DNA from: Haplomitrium mnioides
Taxonomy: Eukaryota > Marchantiophyta > Haplomitriopsida > Calobryales
Length of the DNA: 20,196 nucleotides
Assembly (NCBI GenBank): GCA_049999725.1
Contig: JBNGIS010011322.1
Location: 1 to 20,196, forward strand
Direction: 5' to 3'
Position 1 is the first letter of the stretch. Each line of letters opens with the position of its first letter. Under the pieces are notes generated by a model that saw only the letters and a list, made by a program, of their open reading frames with translations, had not been told where the DNA came from and searched no databases. Both the position numbers and the translations under genes were made by a program. Shown one piece after another: positions 1-7,280 of this stretch.

Positions 1-408
1 TTGCCGTCTAGTCCAATCTTCTTGGGTACCACCACCAGAGGGGACACCCATTCGCTATTCAAGTTTGGGTAAATAAAGCCATCCTCAAACAACTTGTCTA
101 TCTCCTCTTTCACCATTAAAGAGAACTTGGGATCCATACGATATTGGCGCTGCCTTACCGATACAACCGTGGGTTCTAGATGTCAATGTGATGTTCACCC
201 AACTCCTTTGGAACTCCCTTCAGGTCTGTGTAGCTCCAGGAAAAAACGTCGCTGAAGTTTGTTAGGGTCTGAATCAAGGCTTGCTTCGCAGCTACTGGTA
301 AGCCAAACCCTACTTGGAATGCTCATCCCTCATGAACCATCACCTCCCGATGTTGCTCTATTCTTACAACCCCCATCTCATTCCTCAGGTGTGGGTTGTC
401 AACAACTT
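1..408 (-). pseudogene. pol: Reverse transcriptase N-terminal part of pol, broken and cut by window edge
   Basis: Two minus-strand frames together cover the linker and the start of a Ty3/Gypsy reverse transcriptase. In the frame running from about 405 to 180 one reads FSDVFSWSYTDLKG and then KELGEHHID, the usual lead-in of plant Gypsy RT. In the next frame, from about 175 to 1, come RQRQYRMDPK, LMVKEEIDKLFEDGFIYP and SEWVSPLVVVPKK, matching RT motif 1 and its flank. A frameshift therefore lies near 175-190. A TGA at 325-323 also interrupts the first frame, and the linker is out of phase with the protease frame (shift near 430-445). The catalytic YxDD box lies beyond the window. The part seen is non-functional as it stands. 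Confidence 0.88.
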
Positions 409-1143
409 CTAAAGTGGCCAGCCGCAACCCACCTTGCACCAAGGCCGGATTACAGATGGTACCCTCTTATCTCGGCTGCTCCCTTCTTGCTGGTGGGGAT
501 GGCTCAGCTCCTTGGGGCATGACTCCCCTTTTAGGTTGGGCCCACTACTCCCACCAGTCACCCTACTCTCCACTGTCTCCTTCGTGCCAGATTTGGCTTC
601 CATGCTCCCTGCCAGCTCTATCTGGTTGACCATCACTGTACCCCTTCCCAACAGATCTTCCTCCGTGGCTTCGCCTACCACCTGAACCCAATAATGGTAC
701 TCTAAATCCTCCGCCTCTTCTGCCGACCATTCGCTTTCATACTCCATTTCAGATTGCGTCTCCTCTTGGTGTGGCACCGGTCCATAATGCACTATCGTTC
801 TCTCTAGACCAAAGACTAGTGTCGAGTTCCCCCAGTTATGCATGACTCTGGCCATGTACAGCCAGGGTCTCCCAATTAGTACAGGATAAGGGGATGCTTG
901 CGCTAGTTGCATCACCAAATAATTCAGTTGAAACTTCTTGCCACCAATGGTAGTAGGTACTTCCAAGAGAGCACCCAAGGACTTGACTTAGGACCCGTTT
1001 GCCAATCTCATTATTCGAGCGGTAGGTTGGAAGTCTCTGAACCCCAATCTATGGGCAGTCTCTTCGACCATCGGTACCAGAGATAGTGTACACCCATAAA
1101 TCTAGATATCAATCTCTGGGGCACCCTTGTCTTCACATGCCTA
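409..1143 (-). pseudogene. pol: Retropepsin-like aspartic protease and acidic linker, degenerate
   Basis: The minus frame continues directly from Gag, as in elements with a fused gag-pro-pol frame. The end of the protease fold is clear: a strand-rich stretch with GGKKFQLNYLVM, then YPVLIGRPWLYMARV, the ILGRPWL-type flap/helix motif of plant Gypsy proteases. Upstream, around 1101-1060, IYGCTLSLVPM followed by HRLGF aligns with the active-site region (D-[TS]-G-[AS]), but Tyr stands where the catalytic Asp is expected. In-frame stops occur at 1143-1141 (TAG), 1104-1102 (TAG) and 990-988 (TAA). The region after the GRPWL motif is Glu-rich and probably links protease to RT. The protease would process Gag-Pol; this copy cannot. 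Confidence 0.8.
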
Positions 1144-1698
1144 CCGTAGCTCTGTTGAGACCCCCACTTGAGGTAGCTTTTTTCGCCTTTTGGCTCCCAT
1201 CAACAACTCCATCAATTGTCTTATGTACAACGTGCTATCTTTAATTAATTGCCCCACAGTGGCTGTGACAGGGCAGACCCGGACATCAGCCTGAATATTG
1301 TAAGGGTTAGGTTTCGGCGCCCCGGCCGTAGATGATAGATGTTCCTTGAGCTCTTTTGGTTCTTCCAGCCCTTGCTGTCTCTCGACCTCCCTCATGGTCT
1401 GAGCAGCCACATGCTTTTCTTCGGTGGCATCCAAGGCCGCGAGCTACCTCCTCACCTCCTCCTGCTGCTTTGGATAAAACCATTTGGGATTATCTCGTTG
1501 GTGATCGGAGTCACTCAGCGATGGTGACCCTTGGACCTTCGCCTTCTCGGCCTTCCGCCCATTCTTGTGCTTGTCCTTCTTTTTGGACTTGGCTCCCGAT
1601 CTGGTCACCACTTGGTAGCAGTCCTCTGGTGTGGGGGTCTCCCAACCTGGCAGTGCAGCTTCCTCCTCTTCAAGTTCCCAGTTCATAGCTTCAGCTCA
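1144..1698 (-). pseudogene. gag: Gag C-terminal to protease linker region, basic patch, broken by stops
   Basis: This stretch joins the zinc-knuckle part of Gag to the protease in the same minus frame. It begins after a TGA at 1698-1696, reads an acidic segment (NWELEEEEAALPGWE), then a strongly basic patch of about 25 residues rich in Lys (KSKKKDKHKNGRKAEKAK), and is cut by a TAG at 1446-1444. The next part, ending at the TAG at 1143, has no domain I recognise; it contains VGQLIKDSTLYIRQLMELL, which may form a helix. Such linkers precede the protease in plant Gypsy polyproteins. No separate function is assigned. Confidence 0.65.
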
Positions 1699-2352
1699 TT
1701 CCAAAGCTATCAAGTTGATTACTGTCGACGGCGGCGGATTCCCACCTGCATTGGAGGTTACTTCTGGCCTCTTATTGAGGGGACAGTTTGCAACTACATG
1801 TCCCTTCTTCTTACACTGAAAGCACAATGCCACCGGCTGCCCATGATTTTGTTTCCTCGGCTCAAGGCAATTAGGTGAGATGTGCCCGGGCTGACCACAG
1901 TTCCAGCACACCATGATGGTTGTTCTTGGCGGCCTATTGGCATCCCAACCGCTCGATTGCCTAACCCCTATGCCTGCAGGTCTCTCTAGGAGGGTACGAG
2001 GTCCACTGTTGATCTGGTATACAGTTTTTGGTGCCTCCTCTTGAACATATTCGACTTCTTCACGTATGTATTCCGGAGGCTCCTCCCTTACGTAATGAAT
2101 GGTGTTGGCTTCAGTACGACACTCTTGAGGAGAATGTCCATGCTTGTTACACTTAATGCACCATACACCCACCCTCCTGGTGGGTAGTGGTCGGCCCTCT
2201 AGTTTGATTCTAGCGAGGAGTAGGTTCATGGCCTCCATCTTTGCGCTCAACTCCTCCAGCGGGTCTTTTCCCCCTTTCCTTTTTCTTGGCTCCGGTTCAG
2301 GTTCCCGGTCCAGACCCTTCCTTGATCTCCTTTTCCTGTTGTCCCTTTGTTA
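1699..2352 (-). pseudogene. gag: Gag nucleocapsid region with three CCHC zinc knuckles
   Basis: The nucleocapsid part of Gag binds and packages the element RNA. Three C-X2-C-X4-H-X4-C knuckles are visible in one open stretch: CIKCNKHGHSPQEC near residues 30-43 counted from the methionine at 2250, then, after a Glu/Pro-rich spacer of about 75 residues with a repeated REE/QEE pattern, CWNCGQPGHISPNC and CFQCKKKGHVVANC, which are 16 residues apart. All metal-binding Cys and His are intact. The spacer between knuckles one and two is acidic. The stretch is separated from the capsid part by a TAA at 2352-2350 and ends at a TGA at 1698-1696, both in the same frame. Most plant Gypsy Gags have one or two knuckles, so three is on the high side. 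Confidence 0.88.
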
Positions 2353-3090
2353 GTAGGATTGTCGGTCTATCCTTTCCTTGGTCTCCCTCTTCTTCTTTTG
2401 ATCCTTCTTTTTCTTCTTTCTTTTTGACAACATGTCCTCACTTGAGCTGCTACTGTCTGAGTCAACCTCACTCTTTGAGGCGGATGCAAAGCTCTTTTCA
2501 GACTCCTCATCACTATCTGAGCTTTCCGAAGAATCCTCCGACTCATACTTAGCTCTTGGCCTGTTTTGAGAGCTGTTGATGGTAGCTTTGATGTGCGATT
2601 GGGCAGCAGTCACCGCGACTTCTAGATCTTGAGGGTTAGTTTGCCTCACCCATGTCCCTATCTCTCAGAGCAGAGCTGCCAAGAACCATGAGGTCAACAT
2701 CCCATCTGTGGCAAGTGGGTTAAGCTTCCTTGCCACCTTCTTGAACCTTTGTAAGAATTTCCTCATCGATTCTTTCTTCTTCATTCAAAGCTGCCCCATC
2801 CAGATAAGAGCCTCTATCTCCTCCCCAATCTTTCTGAATTCTGACACAAAGGCAACCTTGAAGGCTCCCCAGCCCCTCTTGATGTTCTCTGGTAGGTCTT
2901 TGTACCAAGGTTGGGCTTCTCCTTTCAACACTGCTCGCAAGATCCCAATTTTCACATGGGCTTTGTCATTCGCTACTACAGTGTTTTCCAGGTCATCCAG
3001 CCATGTATCTGGGTCATCCTTTGGGTGTCCCTTGAAGGACCTGTATTTAAATCAGCCCTGAAGCCCAGAGGGGGGTACTAGATTGGCCAT
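2353..3090 (-). pseudogene. gag: Gag capsid (Retrotrans_gag-like) with Ser/Asp-rich tail, four in-frame stops
   Basis: The minus frame from an ATG at 3090 (MANLVPP) carries the capsid core of a Ty3/Gypsy Gag: DPDTWLDDLEN, GEAQPWYKDLPE, WGAFKVAFVSEFRKIGEEIE and FLQRFKKVARKLNPL follow the family pattern of a W-x-x-F helix region and a late L-x-x-F-x-x-L helix. Three TGA codons (3054-3052, 2787-2785, 2667-2665) interrupt it with no shift of frame. From 2649 to 2350 follows a low-complexity segment rich in Ser, Asp and Glu, then a Lys-rich run before a TAA (2352-2350). The start is uncertain: the same frame is open further upstream apart from a TGA at 3177-3175, but has no methionine there. Confidence 0.82.
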
Positions 3091-3259
3091 CCCTCCACTG
3101 GCCACTACAACTTCCAAACGTCTCTTCTTTCCACCACTCTTCTTCAACAGACTCACCCACAGCAGCTCTGTGTCTCACAATGTGCTTCCCAATCTGACTT
3201 TGGGTCCTTGAGGCACAAGGTGATAACTCCGAGTTGGTCTCAAGTTTCTCCAAACATGT

Positions 3260-3277
3260 GCCCTCCTTCTAGTGCCA
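3260..3277 (-). promoter_or_regulatory. Candidate tRNA primer binding site
   Basis: Just downstream of LTR A on the minus strand, after a 9-base spacer (3286-3278), the sequence begins TGGCACTAGAAGG. A PBS starts with TGG because it pairs with the CCA end of a tRNA. The position between the 5' LTR and gag is right. I cannot match the remainder to a particular tRNA, and the spacer is longer than the usual 0-5 bases, so the exact site is uncertain. Confidence 0.5.
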
Positions 3278-3733
3278 AAAAATCTATGTCGCGCCCTTCC
3301 CTCTTGTCTTAACACCCAATTGATGCTATTTCAGAGGAAAGGGGGGACAAAGAACAACCAGGCTCTTTAATGAGACGGCCCCATAGCCTTCGTTAGTGAA
3401 TTCAAGTCTTAACAATCCCAAACTTCTCACCTTGCATTCCCATACTCTTCTTAACCCACCCAAGCAAAGGACAGACCTGTATTCTTCCCCACTAGACACA
3501 AAATGTAGTCACAACCGAAGCGATTTTTGGTATACACAATTACTGAATTTGATGCAATCGGGTTACAAGTATTCACCGTCCTCTTCAATGAATAGAGGTG
3601 CACACCATTCTTGCTCACGAATGGACTTGCAACTCTCCCACATGTCACCTCCTAGAACAACCAAGACCATTTACTCCTTCCACCACTAAATGCCAACGAG
3701 GCCAGCTACTCCAACACCCAAACAAAGTAAAGC

Positions 3734-3740
3734 TATATAA
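3734..3740 (-). promoter_or_regulatory. Possible TATA box in LTR A
   Basis: A TATATAA-type sequence, also readable as TTATATA on the minus strand, is conserved in LTR B (15659-15665). It lies about 450 bp from the gag-side end of the LTR. Initiation about 30 bp further along the minus strand would give an R-U5 of some 400 bp. No promoter activity can be proved from sequence alone, and a second TATA-like site exists near 6594. Confidence 0.25.
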
Positions 3741-4728
3741 TTTATCCTTCCAACAAAATAGAAATCATAACCCAAGAGCTGAACTCAACAAATTGACCTT
3801 CCTACACATGTACAGAACTATCCTCCTCTCTTTTTATCTCTCATAACCTCACCTCTCCTCCTACTTTTCATGCAACAAATTGTCACCAACACCCCAATTT
3901 AACCAAACTGGCAAGTAATGCATCCTTATTTCCTCCCAGACCAGCTTTGATTCTCCTTTGTAATCTGCTCTTGCCTTCCCCACACCATCCCCTATCCATT
4001 GGAGTTCCAAATAGAGTTCAGAATCTGTGTTCCGAATATGAGTCCTGGCTCTGCAAACATGACAACACCAAAAACATTATTCTCTCTACCTTTCTCTCCC
4101 CACTCACACACTATGTCTAGATAGTTTTTTAACTTCCCTCGTGATAAGCCTTGAATTTACTTCCTCAAGCTCGGAAGAGGTCTTATTTAACTTCCACTTC
4201 TGGAAGATAGCCCTCCCAACTACTAGATCACCCACTCCACCCGAGAATTGGCTGGATCTTCCCCGTAGTGCGCAGGCACTAACATGGCCACTCCTCTCCC
4301 TTCTCCACGAGATTGTAACACCAGCAGCACTCTCCTAATGCATCTAGGACTACTGTCCTACACAAACCAAAGCTAAGACGACACCAAGAACCCCCTTTGG
4401 CTGCCCCTCACAAAATTCAAACCGAAAGAATTCTCCTCTCCTCCAAGTGTTGGTTCACCTCCAAATGTTGGATTGCCTTCAAAGATGAGTCTACTTGAAG
4501 GTCTATTTTCTTTATCTGACGGTTGAGGGGTGCATCCCACCTTTTCACACATCCTACAAGTGGGGTTTTCTAATGATTCAGAGTCTGAAATGGGTGCTGA
4601 CAGCTGCACTTTGTTGTCCTCTTCCCAACAAGACTGATTTCACGTGAATTTGACATTTGTAGCTATGGCAATTGGCGTTTGAAGAGACATACCTTTTCCT
4701 TTGTTTTATCCTCTTTTTAGCTTGACAA

Positions 4729-5010
4729 CCCATTAGATTCCTCGGACGTCGGACAGCTAACATGTGGCGCGTCGGGGAAGCCCATTGGATTCCTTGGACT
4801 TGCCATCTTGTAAGATTCATCGGACTGGAAACCCGTGAGATTCCTTGGACATCAGACAGGTGACACGTTGCGCGTTGGGGGAGCCCATTGGATTCCTCGG
4901 ACTCAGAAACCCATGAGATTCCACGGACGCCGGACAGTGGACACGTGGCACTTCGGGGTAGCCTGTTGTATTCTTTGGACTCGCCACCCCGTGAGATTCC
5001 TTGGATGTCA
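4729..5010. repeat. Imperfect 78-103 bp tandem repeat in LTR A
   Basis: Units begin with a CCC(G/A)TGAGATTCC motif at about 4729, 4832, 4910 and 4988, so the spacings are 103, 78 and 78 bp. Each unit carries a CGGACA...ACACGTGGCGC-like core and a second GATTCCTTGGACT motif. The matching part of LTR B starts at 16903 and is interrupted by the N gap. Confidence 0.75.
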
Positions 5011-5032
5011 GATCTTCAATAGATTCTTGTTT

Positions 5033-5345
5033 CAGCACCCTCATTCTCCTCTGGCCGGACTGTTGATATATCCCTATTTCAGCACCATCGTTCCTTCTCT
5101 GGCCAGACCATTGAAAAGTCACCCTTTTGGCACCCTTGCCTCTCCTCTGGCCGGACCGTTGATAAGTTGCCCTTTCGGCACCCTTGTTCCTCCTTTGGCT
5201 AGACTGTTGATAAGTCGCCTTTTCGGCACCCTCGTTCTTCCTCTGGCCGAACCGTTGATAAGTCGCCCTTTCGGCACCCTCGTTCTTCCTCTGGCCAGAC
5301 CATTGATATGTCCCTGTTTTGGCACCCCTTGTTCCTCCCCCAATG
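5033..5345. repeat. 48-bp minisatellite in LTR A (six units and a partial)
   Basis: Six units averaging 48 bp run from 5033 to 5320, followed by a partial unit. Each begins GGCACC or CAGCACC and contains CTCTGGCC(G/A)GACC and TTGATAAGT. Because 48 is a multiple of three, ORFs cross the array on both strands and give 16-residue periodic peptides; these follow from the repeat length and are not taken as genes. LTR B has the same array at 17378-17691. Confidence 0.85.
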
Positions 5346-6593
5346 GATCTGTGTTAAGTGGGCTCCCCACTTAGTGAGGTCAATCAAATCCCCGTTAACC
5401 GGGATCCCCACATCGGAAGCCACATCGAAACCCCCTTAAGTGGGCTCCTCACTTATGAAGGTTGATTTCCGCTCCGTTCTTCGGATCGGACACCACGAAC
5501 ATTGGACCCTGATTCTTCGCAGATCAAATTTCCTTCAATCCGATCGTTAGTTGCATCGCTCATTCTCATTCTTTGCGCATCCGCTTCGCTCAGTCTCATT
5601 CGATTCTTCATTTTCTTCATTTTCTTCATTTCAAACCCATCCACGTCACTGACGGTTCGTGCTCTCCTCTCCATGTAATCCTTCTATCGATCCAACCTCC
5701 AACTTACATCCTCGACTCGACCTCCATCACATTTGCCTTGCCAGCAGCGAACACCTTAAGCATTCACTGCTTCGATTTTCTTCAACCACAAATCGAATAG
5801 ATGAGCAAAAATCTGCGAGTTCTGCTTCGATTCAGCTGATTCGACCTCCAATCAAATCGTTTCTTCTGGGCGATGCTTCCTCAGCTGTCCTGACTTGATT
5901 TCTGTCTCAAATCTTGTTCTTTGATTTTTGCTCGATTTTCTTTCCTTCAAAGAGCTTGCTTCCTTCTTCTATTTCTGAAACCCGAAATAACAACTCGTCA
6001 TTCTTCAGCTAATGTAGAATTCTCAATGGTATGGTGTCTTCGATTCTTCAACAACGTTCAAATATTCAACATCATATCTATATCAACAAGCTCCCTCTTG
6101 AAATCCCCCAGTGCAATTCTTGTCCTCGCCTTGGTTGCCGGCGAATTTCTCCCCCCTCTGCGAATTCTTCCACCTCCCTCTTTCTCTGTCACTTTTTCCA
6201 ACTTCCGTGTCGATCTGGTGAATTCCTCTAATTTGAAGCAAATATAAACCACGCCTTGCTGAATTCCCTTTTCTCTCATGATCAATCATTGCAAATCAAT
6301 CCTCTTTACGATCCATTTCTTGCATGCGCCCTCAATATCTTCAATGACGATTCGATTCCTCCCCTCTCACAATTCATGCCCTCAAATTTCTGTGATCAAA
6401 TTCCCTAGAAAAATCCCCCCTTCAACTTTTGATTTTTGTGCTTTAAAATCCTTGCAAGTTGATCCCCTACTGCGCACTCAATCTCTTCCTCGGCCTGCAC
6501 ACGATCAATCTCTCCCTCGCCACACAGCTGATTGCTCGTCAAACGCCATCTCGGAAAAAATCCCATAAGTCCTTCCCTTTGAACGTATCGATG

Positions 6594-6600
6594 TATATAA
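6594..6600 (+). promoter_or_regulatory. Second TATA-like site in LTR A
   Basis: TGTATATAAGC is conserved in LTR B (18931-18937) inside a well-kept stretch followed by CTCTCTC and a GC-rich palindrome. Read on the plus strand it is a good TATA box pointing away from gag; on the minus strand it reads TTATATAC. If used for gag-pol it would imply a leader of about 3.3 kb. Function is a guess. Confidence 0.25.
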
Positions 6601-6632
6601 GCTTGACCCTCTCTCTTCCTTTCGAGAGGCAG

Positions 6633-6672
6633 CCCACTAGTGGGGTGTAAGGCCACCGCATATCCTTACACC
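6633..6672. other. Palindrome and hairpin in LTR A
   Basis: A 12-bp perfect palindrome CCCACTAGTGGG lies at 6633-6644. Directly after it, GGTGTAAGG (6644-6652) pairs with CCTTACACC (6664-6672) around an 11-base loop. In LTR B the hairpin keeps an 8-bp stem (18982-18989 with 19001-19008) and an identical loop, while the palindrome has one mismatch. Confidence 0.7.
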
Positions 6673-7280
6673 TGCCCTTGGATGGACCTAGTTCAAGGCT
6701 ACAACCACCCCCAAAGGCAAGCTGTCCTCCAAGTTAAAAATTAGATAGTTGTAGGGTTAGTTCAGGGCTTGGCTAGGTCAGTTTTCCTTTGTGGCTCCTC
6801 AACCTTTCTCCCCTTGTCCTCTGATCTCAATCCTTCCCTTCTCTCCAAGCATGGCTTGAGTCCCTTTGATGTACATTGTAAGCCCAATTGACCCAAAACA
6901 TAGAATTTGCAGGGTTTCTTACTTAATTTTTTGAATTTTTTTTTTAAATATTACACAAAGTACCTTCAAACCTGGGTGACAAAAAATCCAACAAAGCCTA
7001 TAGAGTACGCAATGCATGAGAGAACAAAAACAATATGAGACTCCAAGAAACCTTATAGAGGAGGCAATGCATAAGTGAACCAAACAATATGACAATCCGA
7101 GGAAGCTTTTAGAGGAGGCAATGCAAGAGAAAACTAAAACAATGTGACAATCCAAGAACGCTTATAGCAAAGACAATGCATGAGACAGCAAAAATAATGT
7201 GAGAACCCTATGAAGCTTATAGAGGAGGCAATGGATGAGAGAACAAAAACAATGTGACAATCTAGGACATCCTCTAGAGA

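Larger units (their letters stand above)
1..6981 (-). mobile_element. 5' half of a Ty3/Gypsy LTR retrotransposon (LTR A, Gag, protease, RT start)
   Basis: Reading the minus strand from 6981 downward gives a 5' LTR (6981-3287), a possible primer binding site, a Gag with capsid and zinc-knuckle regions, a retropepsin remnant and the first part of reverse transcriptase, cut by the window edge. The order LTR-gag-protease-RT is that of Ty3/Gypsy elements and would serve cytoplasmic reverse transcription followed by nuclear integration. This copy cannot make a full polyprotein: the gag-protease frame has nine in-frame stops and the RT region has stops and frameshifts. Domain order and motifs are seen directly. 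The lineage within Ty3/Gypsy is not assigned. Confidence 0.9.
3287..6981 (-). repeat. LTR A, 5' LTR of the left element half (3695 bp)
   Basis: This region is a direct repeat of 15212-19434. Homology stops sharply at both ends. The outer bases are TGTCGCGCCC on the left and GGTGACA on the right, giving the TG...CA termini and short TGTC/GACA inverted ends of LTRs. On the minus strand gag follows it, so it acts as the 5' LTR. At nearly 3.7 kb it is long for a plant LTR. It contains no recognised gene; its ORFs on both strands follow internal repeats. By eye the two LTRs differ at about one base in twelve over the first 370 bp and less in other stretches. Relative to LTR B it lacks about 240 bp near 4490 and about 125 bp near 6783. 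Confidence 0.9.

Noticed and set aside
259-685. Plus-strand ORFs opposite the protease and linker
   Set aside because: They are shadows of the minus-strand pol frame, which carries recognisable motifs.
3451-3648. Minus-strand ORF conserved at 15376-15573
   Set aside because: The conservation (65 codons each) is explained by LTR homology. The peptide matches nothing I recognise and has many replacement changes.
4817-5374. ORFs of 80-179 codons over the LTR A repeats, and the matching 119-284 codon ORFs in LTR B
   Set aside because: They exist on both strands, follow the 48-bp period, match no family and, in LTR B, run through the N gap.
5573-6656. Overlapping ORFs in the unique part of LTR A, repeated in LTR B at 17808-18998
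   Set aside because: Reading frames are present on both strands with no domain, and several differ in frame or length between the LTR copies. They look like chance ORFs in CT-rich DNA.
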